DNA from: Runella sp. MFBS21
Lineage (GTDB): Bacteria > Bacteroidota > Bacteroidia > Cytophagales > Spirosomataceae
DNA: 64,000 nt
Direction: 5' to 3'
Assembly (NCBI RefSeq): GCF_029433105.1
Contig: NZ_JARNTW010000010.1
Span: forward strand, 124,001 to 188,000
Position numbers and translations under genes: made by a program. Positions 45,436-54,774 of the stretch are shown in pieces. The notes below the pieces were generated by a model. The model saw only the letters and a program-made list of their open reading frames with translations. It was not told where the DNA came from and did not search any database. Numbering within the stretch: position 1 is the stretch's first letter; each line of letters starts with the position of its first letter.

Positions 45436-46008
45436 ATGGCCAATGAAGTAATCCTGCAAATCAGTAGTAAACTTAAAGATTATCGTAAATCAAAAGGAAT
45501 CACTATTCAGCAGCTTGCCGACCGCGCTCAAGTGAGCAAAGGACTTATATCCCAAATCGAAAACAATCGTACTATTCCGTCGCTTTTGGTACTTATCAAC
45601 CTGATTCGCTCTTTGGGGGTGGATTTAAATGATTTTTTTGCGGATGTAGAGCAAGCCTCCGAAAGTAAGGTGATTGTGAAAAGAAGTGAAGAGTATCACC
45701 CCTTCGAAAAAGAACAGTCAAAAGGTTTTTTGTACAAGCGTGTCATGACGCGCAACATCCAAAATCTCCCTACCGACATAGTTATATTAGAGTTGGCTCC
45801 CAAAGCTACGAGGGCTTTTATGGTAAAAACCAATGCCTTTGAATATAAATACATCATCAGTGGTCAGGTAGAGTATATAGTAGGTGACCAAAAGTACGCT
45901 CTAAAAGCTGGAGATTCGATTTTCTTTGATGCCAATCTCCCCCACAAACCTATCAACACAGGCGATACGACGGCCTTGATGCTAGTGATGTACTTCTTTA
46001 AAGAATAA
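45436..46008 (+). CDS. XRE-family regulator with C-terminal cupin domain
   Basis: 190 residues from ATG 45436 (MANEVILQISS). The HTH occupies residues 8-65 (SKGITIQQLADRAQVSKGLISQIENNRTIPS) and the cupin domain residues 95-190 (YIISGQVEYIVGDQKYALKAGDSIFFDANLPHKPINT). A TATCTTTG -7 box at 45422-45429 ends only six bases before the ATG, so the transcript may have a very short leader. Cupin-XRE proteins sense small ligands such as amines or amino acids. Next gene M28 peptidase is 40 bp downstream with its own -7 box. Confidence 0.9.
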   Translation: MANEVILQISSKLKDYRKSKGITIQQLADRAQVSKGLISQIENNRTIPSLLVLINLIRSLGVDLNDFFADVEQASESKVIVKRSEEYHPFEKEQSKGFLYKRVMTRNIQNLPTDIVILELAPKATRAFMVKTNAFEYKYIISGQVEYIVGDQKYALKAGDSIFFDANLPHKPINTGDTTALMLVMYFFKE

Positions 46009-46014
46009 TCGCCT

Positions 46015-46022
46015 TATCTTTG
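46015..46022 (+). promoter_or_regulatory. -7 box ahead of the M28 peptidase gene
   Basis: TATCTTTG matches the Bacteroidota TAnnTTTG box; it lies 7 bp after the stop of the XRE-cupin gene and 26 bp before the ATG at 46049. The expected TTTG at 20 bp upstream is weak, so the promoter is tentative. Confidence 0.45.
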
Positions 46023-46048
46023 CGGGGTTGATTATCCTCAAAAATTAC

Positions 46049-46981
46049 ATGAAAAAACTACGCGCCATTTTTTTATTGCTTGTCTCTTTTTCGGCCTTGG
46101 GGCAAATGCCATCCGAAGAGAAGGTTATCAAACACATCAAATACCTCTCCGTCGATAAAATGAAAGGGAGAGGTACCGGAAGCAAAGAAAACGCCAAGGC
46201 GGCTCATTACATCACCAAGAACTTTAAAAAACTAGGTCTCAAACCACTCGGAACCAACGGTTTTTTGCAGCCTTTTACGGCCAAAGTGAGGAGAGTAGTG
46301 GTGCCTGATAGCATTCGTCAAGCCAACAATGTACTGGGGTTTTTGGACAATGGTGCGCCTTATACGATTGTGATTGGGGCACACTACGACCACTTGGGAG
46401 AAGGAAAGCAAGGTAGCTTACGTGACCCCAAAGCCGTGGGGCAGATTCACAATGGCGCCGACGACAACGCTTCAGGGGTGGCGGGGCTGTTGGAATTAGC
46501 ACGTTATTTTTCTAAAAACGAAATCAAAGAACCTTACAATTACCTTTTTATCGCTTTTGGCGCCGAAGAATTGGGATTGGTGGGTTCGAGGTATTTTGTA
46601 AACAATCCGACGCTTCCTTTGGACAAAATCAACTTCATGGTCAATATGGATATGATTGGACGCTACAATGCCGACCGTGGGGTAGGAATTGGAGGATACG
46701 GCACAAGCGATGCCTGGCCGGAAGTGTTTAAAGGAGTGACAGGAAGTGTCAAGTTCTTTACCGACCGCTCGGGTAGCGGCGGTGCTGACCATGCGTCGTT
46801 TTATGCCAAAAAACTCCCTGTATTGTTTTTCCACACAGGCGGGCACGACGATTATCACATGCCTACCGACGACTGGGAGAAAATAGATATAAAATCAGAA
46901 GTAGGGATACTGGAAATAGAAATAAAACTCATCGAAAATGCCATGAAACTTCCCAAGTTGAATTTTACGGAAGCAAAGTAG
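46049..46981 (+). CDS. M28-family zinc aminopeptidase, exported
   Basis: 310 residues from ATG 46049 (MKKLRAIFLLLVSFSALGQ, signal peptide). A TTG seven codons earlier was rejected. Metal ligands are in GAHYDHLG near residue 114, NGADDNASGVAGLLELAR near 140, GAEELGLVG near 180, NMDMIGRYN near 203 and the final His in HDDYHMPTDDW near 272, so the two-zinc site is complete. Secreted aminopeptidases of this build trim peptides in the periplasm. Confidence 0.93.
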   Translation: MKKLRAIFLLLVSFSALGQMPSEEKVIKHIKYLSVDKMKGRGTGSKENAKAAHYITKNFKKLGLKPLGTNGFLQPFTAKVRRVVVPDSIRQANNVLGFLDNGAPYTIVIGAHYDHLGEGKQGSLRDPKAVGQIHNGADDNASGVAGLLELARYFSKNEIKEPYNYLFIAFGAEELGLVGSRYFVNNPTLPLDKINFMVNMDMIGRYNADRGVGIGGYGTSDAWPEVFKGVTGSVKFFTDRSGSGGADHASFYAKKLPVLFFHTGGHDDYHMPTDDWEKIDIKSEVGILEIEIKLIENAMKLPKLNFTEAK

Positions 46982-47121
46982 CTGCTGTTTTAGAAAAAAA
47001 CAGGTTGTAGGATTTTTTTCAGAGCTAAGACACAAAATCTAAATTTTAGAATTCTACCTTAAATTTTTGCCTTATGCTGCTTTATAGAAAGTAAAGTATC
47101 AACAACCTCCTTTTTTTATTT

Positions 47122-48393
47122 ATGAATTCTTCTATACGTATTATGGTAGCCGTGGCTTTGGTCGGTACGGCGGCTTCGTTGACAGCCTATAAAAGCGACC
47201 CCTCTGCTACTCGCAACAAGCCTAAAAATGTAGATATAAAAGTGCCGACTGGCTTTTCGGTGAGCTTGTTGGCCGAAGACCTCGAAACGCCCCGCCACTT
47301 GGCTGTTTCGAAGGGTGGCGATATTTATGTCAAAATCAATAAACTCAAAGATGGCAAAGCTATTTATCGCCTTAGAGATACCAATGGTGACGGGGTGATT
47401 GATGAAAAAATCGGCTTTGGAGATTACAAAGGCTCGGGGATTTTTATCCGTGACGGCTATTTGTATGCTTCTTCTAATACGGGAGTGTATCGCTACAAAC
47501 TCAATGATAAAGAAGAGGTGATTGACTACAACAATCCTGAGTTGATCGTAAAAGGACTAGTAGCAAAAGGGCGGGACGAAGCCAAAAACATAGCCGTCGA
47601 TAAAAATGGCTACGTGTATGTAAACATAGGCTCTCCTGATGAAATATGTAAAGACCCTCGTACCAACAAAGGTATAATCCCGTGCCCGTTGCTGGATTCG
47701 GTGGGAGGAATTTGGCGTTTTAAAACCAATCAGCTCAATCAACAATACAGCGATGGTGTAAAGTATGCTACCGGACTCAAAAATGTAGTAGGGTTAGACT
47801 GGAACACAAGCTCTAATTCGCTTTTTGTGATGATGCATGGTCGTGGTAAGTTTCATGATACTTTTCCGCAATATTATTCGCCCCAAGACAGCGAAAAGCT
47901 TCCTGCCGAAACCATGTATGAAGTTCATGAAGGTGATGATGCGGGTTGGCCATATGTGTATTATGACCCTTTCCAGAAAAAGAAAATCCTTTGTCCGGAG
48001 TATGGGGGCGATGGTAAAAAAACAGGCGGTGAAAAAGCGATTGACCCCGTGGCGGATTTTCCAGCGCACTTAGGCCCCAATGCCTTGCTTTTTTATACTG
48101 GAAAAATGTTTCCTGCCAAATACAAAAATGGCGCTTTTATCGCCTTTCACGGCCAATCGCCCGTGCTCAAAAAAGGATACATGGTAGCTTTTGTTCCTTT
48201 CAAAAATGGCAAACCTTCTGGTAAATGGGAGATTTTTGCGGACAATTTTGCCGGAACCGATCTCGCCAAACCTACAGGCCCTGTACAGCATCGTCCTTGC
48301 GGCCTCGCCCAAGGCCCCGACGGCTCTCTGTATGTAACCGACGATTTGAATGGTGCATTGTTTCGTATTAGTTATAAAGCCCCTAAGAAATAG
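47122..48393 (+). CDS. Exported sorbosone/glucose dehydrogenase-like propeller
   Basis: 423 residues with an N-terminal signal (IRIMVAVALVGTAASLTA). Beta-propeller of the PQQ-dependent sugar dehydrogenase/sorbosone dehydrogenase group: VPTGFSVSLLAEDLETPRHLAV near 38, YATGLKNVVGLDWNTSSNSLFV near 213, EVHEGDDAGWPYVYYDP near 272, and PCGLAQGPDGSLYVTDDLNGALFRI at the end. The motifs that hold PQQ and Ca2+ in soluble glucose dehydrogenase are not all recognisable, so it may be a non-enzymatic relative. Its own plus-strand unit, closed by a terminator at 48439-48499. It probably acts in periplasmic sugar oxidation. Confidence 0.82.
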   Translation: MNSSIRIMVAVALVGTAASLTAYKSDPSATRNKPKNVDIKVPTGFSVSLLAEDLETPRHLAVSKGGDIYVKINKLKDGKAIYRLRDTNGDGVIDEKIGFGDYKGSGIFIRDGYLYASSNTGVYRYKLNDKEEVIDYNNPELIVKGLVAKGRDEAKNIAVDKNGYVYVNIGSPDEICKDPRTNKGIIPCPLLDSVGGIWRFKTNQLNQQYSDGVKYATGLKNVVGLDWNTSSNSLFVMMHGRGKFHDTFPQYYSPQDSEKLPAETMYEVHEGDDAGWPYVYYDPFQKKKILCPEYGGDGKKTGGEKAIDPVADFPAHLGPNALLFYTGKMFPAKYKNGAFIAFHGQSPVLKKGYMVAFVPFKNGKPSGKWEIFADNFAGTDLAKPTGPVQHRPCGLAQGPDGSLYVTDDLNGALFRISYKAPKK

Positions 48394-48437
48394 CACATTG
48401 CACTAGCCATGGATCATTTCGAATGTAGATGGTTCGC

Positions 48438-48500
48438 AAAAAACCTTCTGATTTGTGTTTGAGTAGGTACTATCTCTCAAATGTAAACAGAAGGTTTTTG
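48438..48500 (+). terminator. Terminator after the sugar dehydrogenase-like gene
   Basis: AAAAACCTTCTG (48439-48450) and CAGAAGGTTTTT (48488-48499) form a perfect 12-bp stem around a long loop that holds its own TTTGAG/CTCAAA stem. The final run of T gives an intrinsic terminator. The A run on the other side would let it work in both directions. Confidence 0.85.
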
Positions 48501-48650
48501 GCTTATTAATGTTCCGCGATGCTCTGCTAGATTAAGCTTCTGTTTGACTTCTCCGAAGTCGTTTGTTTTTGTGGGAACTTGTTGGCTACAAACTTTGAGC
48601 CTCTCCGAGGCCAAAAAAGTGGTAGCATTCGTAAAAGATGTAATGTTACG

Positions 48651-50033
48651 TTACACTGGAAACAGCGATAAATAATGCTCAGAATCTTCCAAAATACCAG
48701 CACTTTGGGCATAAAACGAAGCATCAGTTTCATAGACTCCTTTTTGGGTTTGTGTCCATGAGCCGTTGGCTTTGGGATGGTAGCTCATCAGTTTGTTCCA
48801 ATTTTTATAATACTGATGTCCGTTGGTTTCTTGAAGCCCGATAGTCATGCCCGGAAAAGACGGTAAACGCGCCGCCACCGACTTATTCCAATCTACCAAA
48901 ATAGGATTGACAGTGAGGTCGGCACAGAAGCAGGGGATGTTTTTTTCGTAAGCAAGTTGGGCGATTTTCATGGTCATACTGAGCGTCTTGGCAATGGCCT
49001 TGACCGCAATCGCCGCGTAGCCTTGCTCAATACGCCGCGCGGCATCTTCTACGGTGTGAGCGCTTTCGTCGGCGGCGATTCTGACGCCCAAGTCTCCTAC
49101 AAACACCTCATTGCTTTCTTCAAAAGGCTCTTCTACCACGGCGATTTGGTCAAAAGCACCGATTTTTTTTGCATGGTCCAAAAACCTCAATAGTGTGTCT
49201 TTGTGCTCGTATCGACCATTGGCATCAAAATAATAAGGGATTTTGCCTGTCTTCGTATAAGGAGTCTCGTAATGACCAATGGCTTTATGAACGGCACTGA
49301 GAAAGGCAATGTCTTTTTCCAACATTTCTTTTTGCGTACCTGCTGCGCCGGTTTTGAGTTTCATGATAAAATACCCTTGGTCGGCAGCATTTTTGATTTG
49401 CTCAGCGGTAGTGCCTACGCTAAAAGACGGGATACTCGCTACTTTGGAGTGCCGATTTGATAAGCCTCCACGATAAGCAACGGGAATGATTTCGTCAAAA
49501 GTTTTAAGATTATTTTCGTGAGCATAGAGCATCCAAGCGGCGTTGTCAACACATACCAAGGCATTGAGTGCAAAGGTCTTGCGGAGGTCGCTAATGCCCG
49601 TGATTTTTTTGCCATAAGCCAATACTTGCGGCAAAAGCTCTTCCATGAGCATTACGGGATTGGTAAAGGATTGGCCTTTGACGAGCTGGAGGGTGTGCTC
49701 ACTCATGGCATACATGAGGGCATTGCCAGCGCTTTCAGAATGCCCCGCAAACACGCGCGCATCTGACCACAATACGCCTTGGGTTCCCAAGCCTACTTTT
49801 CGTATACCACTATTGGATTCCAACATCGCCGCGACTTGCCAACTATCTGTGATCGCACTTCCCTTGAATCGGTAAGGTGTCAAAGGCTCACGTTCAAAAT
49901 TGGCACTTACGTTTTTGATATGAATGTTTTTTTCGGCAAATCCTACCAGAGAAGGTTCACTCATACCTACGGCCACTATCGAGGCACTGTATTTCATAAA
50001 TTCTCGGCGATTGAGGGGGGCGTTGTCAAGCAT
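48651..50033 (-). CDS. Tat-exported enolase-superfamily enzyme (MR/MLE-like)
   Basis: 460 residues. A Tat signal (LNRREFMKYSASIVAVGMS) occupies residues 7-25. The barrel carries the superfamily residues: KLKTG (K-x-K base) near 225, YYFDANGRY near 270 and VVEEPFEE near 305 (metal ligands), RIAADESAHT near 320 (third ligand) and AVKAIAKT near 345 (opposite base). This is the layout of dipeptide epimerases, muconate cycloisomerase and sugar-acid dehydratases. Export is unusual for the superfamily but occurs in Bacteroidota. Start is 24 bp after the stop of the cytochrome-propeller gene, so both form one operon and it probably acts on the oxidation product. Confidence 0.85.
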   Translation of the reverse strand: MLDNAPLNRREFMKYSASIVAVGMSEPSLVGFAEKNIHIKNVSANFEREPLTPYRFKGSAITDSWQVAAMLESNSGIRKVGLGTQGVLWSDARVFAGHSESAGNALMYAMSEHTLQLVKGQSFTNPVMLMEELLPQVLAYGKKITGISDLRKTFALNALVCVDNAAWMLYAHENNLKTFDEIIPVAYRGGLSNRHSKVASIPSFSVGTTAEQIKNAADQGYFIMKLKTGAAGTQKEMLEKDIAFLSAVHKAIGHYETPYTKTGKIPYYFDANGRYEHKDTLLRFLDHAKKIGAFDQIAVVEEPFEESNEVFVGDLGVRIAADESAHTVEDAARRIEQGYAAIAVKAIAKTLSMTMKIAQLAYEKNIPCFCADLTVNPILVDWNKSVAARLPSFPGMTIGLQETNGHQYYKNWNKLMSYHPKANGSWTQTQKGVYETDASFYAQSAGILEDSEHYLSLFPV

Positions 50034-50056
50034 TTGGATAGAAAAGGTTTAGGGAA

Positions 50057-52381
50057 TCAATCGGGAATGCGGTTGAGCGTATACCATGCTTCCGACGACC
50101 ACAAGGCATTACCCGTTTGGCTTTTCAAATCGTCAGGAAGGCGAAAATAAATTACGTGTTCTTTTTTTAAATGAGGGATTTCAAGATAAAGTCGTTTGCG
50201 GTCTTTTGAGATAGTCCATTGGGCAATCGACAACGGACTCAAATCCATCTTGGGGCCTCCGTAATTTTTGGTGGGTTCATACCACCATTGTTGAATCAAA
50301 AAATCGTTGGGACGAATCTGTTGAGATTCCGCGAGAGGTTGGGTAAATTCTATTTCAAAACCCCGTGGTTTGGCACGTATAGCGAGCATTTCGAAAGTAG
50401 ATTTGCCATTGTATTTGATTTTTTGAAGCCCTCGTACTTTATCATGCCAGCTCCATCCACCGCCTACCATGCCCACTTCTCCCACGTACAAAGCGCCATC
50501 AGGTCCCCATCTAAGTCGATTGATGCCCGCTTCAAAACCTTGCGAAAACCGAAACACTGCTCCTTGGTATTCACCTTTTATTTTTTCTAAAAAATCGCGT
50601 TTGATACCGCCATGCGTTACATCGCCGTGTAGTAATTGCCCTGTATAAGGCCCTTCTTTTACCAAAACCGGCTCAGAAGGCGAATTGCCAATCTCATGCT
50701 CAGGCAACCAAATAGCAGGTAAAGCCATTTTAGGCGGGGCTTCATTTTGGAGCCATCCCCATTCCATGCCGTGGTATTCGTCTTTTTTGATATGAATGAG
50801 TTTATTAGCTGGTAGCCACTGTCCTTGATTGTCGGTCACAAATAGCTCATTATCAACCCCCAGCCCGATGCCATTGGGCGTACGCAGGCCATAGTTGACC
50901 GATTCAAAACTACCATCTTTGCTTATTTTGATAGTTCGGCCACGGTCGGGGAGTTGTTTTTCGTCGGGTTTGAGGCGCATTGCCATGGAGAGAGTAGCGT
51001 AGAAAAATCCGTCTTTGTGAACCAGTCCAAAGGCAAACTCATGAAAATCGGCCGTCACACCCCAAGCATGACAAACAGCGCGGTATTCGTCGATGATGTC
51101 GTCGCCGTTATGATCAATAAGTTGGGTTAACTCTTGTTTTTGAAGTACATATATTTTGCCATCCACCACCTCTATCCCAAGTGGTTCGGCCAAGCCAGAG
51201 GCGATGCGTTTGACGGTGATTTTGTTGGTATCGCCGGTAGTGACATTATCCAATACATACACGCCCCCTACGGTGTCCCAAGTGGTGACCAACAAGCGAC
51301 CATCGGGTAAAAAAGCCATCGCTCCCACACGAGGGTTGAAGTTTTGGGTGTGGAGTGTTTGCAAATCATAACTTGGGTGTACGCCTTCAAGAGGCATCCC
51401 AAAGCCGGGCTTGGTAGGGCGAGTGGGAGAGGGGTCTTTAGAGGTGGCAGGTTTAGCGGCGGGAGCAGCTTTGGGTTTTAGCGTAAAGATATAATTGACC
51501 ATTGCCGTAAGGTCGCCTTCCGTGAGTAAGGCATGTGAATTCATGACGCCATTTCCCCACACGCCCGTGCCGCCATCTCTGATTTTTTCGACGAGCTTTT
51601 CGACGGTTTTCTTGTCGTTTGAGTAGCGTTGGGCTACTTTTTGGAAAGAGGGTCCTACTTCGTCTTCGGCGATTTTATGGCAAACAAAACAATCGCTTTT
51701 TTCCATCAAAGCTCTTCCTATGTGCGCAAAAGTTTGGACAGGCGCAGGAGGAGTCTGGTCAGGAAGTAGCTCGAATGTGTGAACAAAAGAAGTCGTGGCG
51801 TTGGGTGCTAAAACAATCTTGGTCTGAGCAGATTGCAATGTGATTTGTACCCCCTGTGGTACATGAGTTGTTTTGAAAATTCGCTCCAAAGCAGGTTTGC
51901 CCTCTTTGTTTTTTACAAATTCGGGTCTTTCTTCTACCCAAATGGTATCGCGAGAGGGAAGGGCAAAAGCATAGTGGAGATAAATCTGCTGATTTCTGAA
52001 AACATACCCTTTATAAATAGGCTTAGTGGGGTGCGTTTGTTGAGACATCTGGATGTTCCACCGAAAAGGCTCAAGGCTATCAAGCAGATAAGACGCGCCC
52101 CAAGAGGTGGGTTGAACATCTTTTTTGTTGGTATAGGCGGCACCGTCCATCGAGACGCCTCCCTTCCATACTTTATAGATTTTGCATTGAGTCAGATCGT
52201 AGGCTAGGTAGCATTCTTTGTCAAGCGCAATCGTGAGCATTCTGGGTTTTTTGTCCAAAACTGACCGAAAGGCCCAAATATCTAACGGGCGTTGAAGGGG
52301 GACATGAAAAGGTGAATAACTCGCCGCCATAAACAGCCCGCTACTCCACAGCAACACCAAAATCAAGTACTTTCCCTTCAT
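50057..52381 (-). CDS. Cytochrome c fused to PQQ-dehydrogenase-like propeller (exported)
   Basis: 774 residues with a signal peptide (residues 1-20). An N-terminal sandwich of about 200 residues precedes a cytochrome c domain with haem site CFVCHK near 232 and Met ligand probably in GVMNSHALLTEGDL. A proline-rich linker near 320 leads to a sugar-dehydrogenase-like propeller (GAMAFLPDGRLLVTTWD, GLAEPLGIEVVDGKIYVL, GLRTPNGIGLGVDNELFVTDNQG, RWGPDGALYVGEVG). A C-terminal beta domain ends it. Presumably oxidises an extracellular sugar and passes electrons to its own haem. Upstream gene of an operon with the enolase-superfamily protein. Confidence 0.85.
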   Translation of the reverse strand: MKGKYLILVLLWSSGLFMAASYSPFHVPLQRPLDIWAFRSVLDKKPRMLTIALDKECYLAYDLTQCKIYKVWKGGVSMDGAAYTNKKDVQPTSWGASYLLDSLEPFRWNIQMSQQTHPTKPIYKGYVFRNQQIYLHYAFALPSRDTIWVEERPEFVKNKEGKPALERIFKTTHVPQGVQITLQSAQTKIVLAPNATTSFVHTFELLPDQTPPAPVQTFAHIGRALMEKSDCFVCHKIAEDEVGPSFQKVAQRYSNDKKTVEKLVEKIRDGGTGVWGNGVMNSHALLTEGDLTAMVNYIFTLKPKAAPAAKPATSKDPSPTRPTKPGFGMPLEGVHPSYDLQTLHTQNFNPRVGAMAFLPDGRLLVTTWDTVGGVYVLDNVTTGDTNKITVKRIASGLAEPLGIEVVDGKIYVLQKQELTQLIDHNGDDIIDEYRAVCHAWGVTADFHEFAFGLVHKDGFFYATLSMAMRLKPDEKQLPDRGRTIKISKDGSFESVNYGLRTPNGIGLGVDNELFVTDNQGQWLPANKLIHIKKDEYHGMEWGWLQNEAPPKMALPAIWLPEHEIGNSPSEPVLVKEGPYTGQLLHGDVTHGGIKRDFLEKIKGEYQGAVFRFSQGFEAGINRLRWGPDGALYVGEVGMVGGGWSWHDKVRGLQKIKYNGKSTFEMLAIRAKPRGFEIEFTQPLAESQQIRPNDFLIQQWWYEPTKNYGGPKMDLSPLSIAQWTISKDRKRLYLEIPHLKKEHVIYFRLPDDLKSQTGNALWSSEAWYTLNRIPD

Positions 52382-52476
52382 TTTTGTAATAGGCTAAACC
52401 TGAAAAGTCTAAAACTTAGGAAGGCAAAATGAAGACTGATATACTTGATTTGGTGGAAATTTGCTACACGAGGGCA

Positions 52477-53805
52477 TTAAGATTTACGGGTTTTCTTGAT
52501 GGGCTTCCCGTATTTTTTCATCATTTCTTTGGCGTGATTGCGGCGCACATTTACTTTTTGATTTTTCTCTGATTTTTCGTGGAAAGCACCGCCAAAAGTG
52601 TCGCTTTTGACGATTTTTACCTCAATAGTTTTCATAAAACCTTTGGGCTTTTCGTCGTCGGTAAGCTCTTCCGAAATTTCAAGAAGTTTGGGTAAAGGTC
52701 GCACGGGAATCGGAAGTTTCATTAAGCTTTCGATAGCTTCTTGTTGTTCCTTTTCTTTTTCGGTCACAAAACTTATCGCAATCCCTTTTTTGTCGGCTCT
52801 TCCTGTTCGTCCGATGCGGTGGATATAAGTTTCGGGAAGTTCGGGCAAATCAAAATTGATGACGTGCGATACCTCCGATACATCCAAGCCTCGTGCAATG
52901 ACATCCGTAGCAATCAGTACTCGACAATCGCCGCTCTGAAAGCGATTGACTGCCTCAAAACGCTGGGTTTGGGCTTTGTTGGAATGGATTACACCTATTT
53001 TTTCTCCTAAATCCTTTTCCACTTGCTCGTATAATTGGTCGGCCAATTGTTTAGTTGCCACAAACACCAGCACTTTGTGCATTTCGGGGTCATGTTCGAG
53101 CAAAAGCTCTAGTAAATTGACTTTGGTATAAAAGTTAGGGACTTCGTATACCATTTGGTAAATATTGTCGAGCGGTGTACCTGTAGGAGCTGCTTCTACT
53201 TTGACGGGATCGTGGAAATATTGAGCCATCAATTGTTCAACTTCATCGGTAATAGTGGCCGAAAAAAGTAAATTTTGACGTTTTTCGGGCAAAGCATCCA
53301 AAATCAGTTTTAGCTGGGCACGAAAGCCCAAATTGAGCATTTCGTCGGCTTCGTCGATGATTAATTTTTTGACAACATTGGGTTTGATGACCCCATTTGA
53401 AAGCAAATCTACCAAACGGCCAGGCGTGGCAACGAGTACATCCACCCCATTGGAGACTTCCAAAGCTTGTGGTTTTAGATTGACACCGCCGTATACCCCT
53501 ACTACTCGTAGATTGAGGTAAGTGGAGAGTTTTTTGACCGACTCTACCACTTGGGTCACCAACTCGCGGGTAGGAACCAGAATAATATATCGGGGATTTT
53601 TTTCTTTCGAAAACTGATATTGTCGCAAGCAAGGCAGTAAGTAAGCAAAGGTTTTGCCTGTGCCTGTTTGAGCGATTCCGTATACATCTTGCCCCGACAT
53701 CACCACCGAAAACACTTTTTGTTGGATCGTAGTAGGGGTAGTAAGTCCTAAGTCAGAGAGGGCGTTGAGGAGTGGTTTGTTGAGATTTAATTCTTCAAAA
53801 GTCAT
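52477..53805 (-). CDS. DEAD-box RNA helicase
   Basis: 442 residues. All motifs are present: Q motif (TTIQQKVF), Walker A AQTGTGKT near residue 45, PTRELVTQ, TPGRLVDLL, DEAD box IIDEADEMLNLGF near 150, SAT in LLFSATIT, and in the second RecA domain IATDVIARGLDVSEV and HRIGRTGRADKKG. The tail from 400 on is basic (RRNHAKEMMKKYGKPIKKTRKS). This is the RhlE/DeaD-like group common in Bacteroidota and probably remodels RNA in ribosome assembly or cold response. Confidence 0.94.
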   Translation of the reverse strand: MTFEELNLNKPLLNALSDLGLTTPTTIQQKVFSVVMSGQDVYGIAQTGTGKTFAYLLPCLRQYQFSKEKNPRYIILVPTRELVTQVVESVKKLSTYLNLRVVGVYGGVNLKPQALEVSNGVDVLVATPGRLVDLLSNGVIKPNVVKKLIIDEADEMLNLGFRAQLKLILDALPEKRQNLLFSATITDEVEQLMAQYFHDPVKVEAAPTGTPLDNIYQMVYEVPNFYTKVNLLELLLEHDPEMHKVLVFVATKQLADQLYEQVEKDLGEKIGVIHSNKAQTQRFEAVNRFQSGDCRVLIATDVIARGLDVSEVSHVINFDLPELPETYIHRIGRTGRADKKGIAISFVTEKEKEQQEAIESLMKLPIPVRPLPKLLEISEELTDDEKPKGFMKTIEVKIVKSDTFGGAFHEKSEKNQKVNVRRNHAKEMMKKYGKPIKKTRKS

Positions 53806-54133
53806 ACCTATGCGGTTAAAATAAACACTAAGGTACTAGGAATCATCCAACTTTTGCATCTTTGTTTGAGAAAGCAGGCGATAAAGAGACAAACTTTTTG
53901 GGGCGATATGGTTAGATGGAGCCGAATATGGGGCTTTTCTTTTTGAGCAACTTTCCAAAGATTTAACCAAACGCTATGGAGAAGGGTTTTGTAGAGCCAA
54001 TTTGCTGTACATGCGTAAATTATACCCGACTTTTCCAAAAAGTGAGACACCGCCTAACGTTTTGATTTGGAGCCATTATTTTGAAATTTTACGCTCAGAC
54101 AACGAACTCTCAATAAATTCTACGCCCAATAAA

Positions 54134-54709
54134 ATGCACGCGCAACTACTGAAACTCATAGCAGAAAGCATTACCATCACCGATGCTGATCAAGTATTGT
54201 GTGAGCAGTATTTTGAACCTGTGCTTTTTCCGAAAAACCGCGTGATAGAAGAAGAAGGCAAAATCCCAAAACACTTGTATTTTGTAGTGTCGGGTTTTGT
54301 GCGGCTATTTCACTACAATGACAAAGGCGACGAAGTTACTACTCACATCAATTGTCCTCCGGGATTTATTACGTCCTATTTCAATTTTATCCATCAGACC
54401 ACAGCCCCCGAAAATCTAGAATGTATTACGGAATGTGCTTTGCTAAGAATCACAAAAGCTAATTTGGAGCTATTGACGCAACAAAGCCCTGCATTCAAAG
54501 ATTTTAGCATTTCGGTCTTTCAACAATCGCTTGCCTACAACGAAAACCGCTCAAGGGACTTGGCAACGCTAACCGCCGAACAACGCTATCAAAAACTGAT
54601 TGACAACTATCCGGCCATTTTGCACAACGTTCCGCTCCAATACATCGCTTCTTTTTTGGGGATGAATCCCAAAAGCCTGAGCCGAATACGAAAAGAAATC
54701 ATTAAGTAA
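54134..54709 (+). CDS. Crp/Fnr-family transcriptional regulator
   Basis: 191 residues from ATG 54134 (MHAQLLKLIAESITITDAD), the usual length; an earlier ATG at 54002 would add 44 residues that lie outside the fold and was rejected. The cyclic-nucleotide-binding domain spans about residues 15-115 (HLYFVVSGFVRLFHYNDKGDEVTTHINC). The C-terminal part ends with HNVPLQYIASFLGMNPKSLSRIRKEII, an HTH of the Bacteroidota Crp-like type. No cAMP-binding arginine motif is obvious. It is 65 bp before a reductase gene on the same strand, a common regulator-target pair. Confidence 0.85.
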   Translation: MHAQLLKLIAESITITDADQVLCEQYFEPVLFPKNRVIEEEGKIPKHLYFVVSGFVRLFHYNDKGDEVTTHINCPPGFITSYFNFIHQTTAPENLECITECALLRITKANLELLTQQSPAFKDFSISVFQQSLAYNENRSRDLATLTAEQRYQKLIDNYPAILHNVPLQYIASFLGMNPKSLSRIRKEIIK

Positions 54710-54774
54710 CATTTGTGAAGTAGATTGAAGCCTCGTCGATAGAATTTTGTGCCATCATTAAAAACCTTAAAAAT

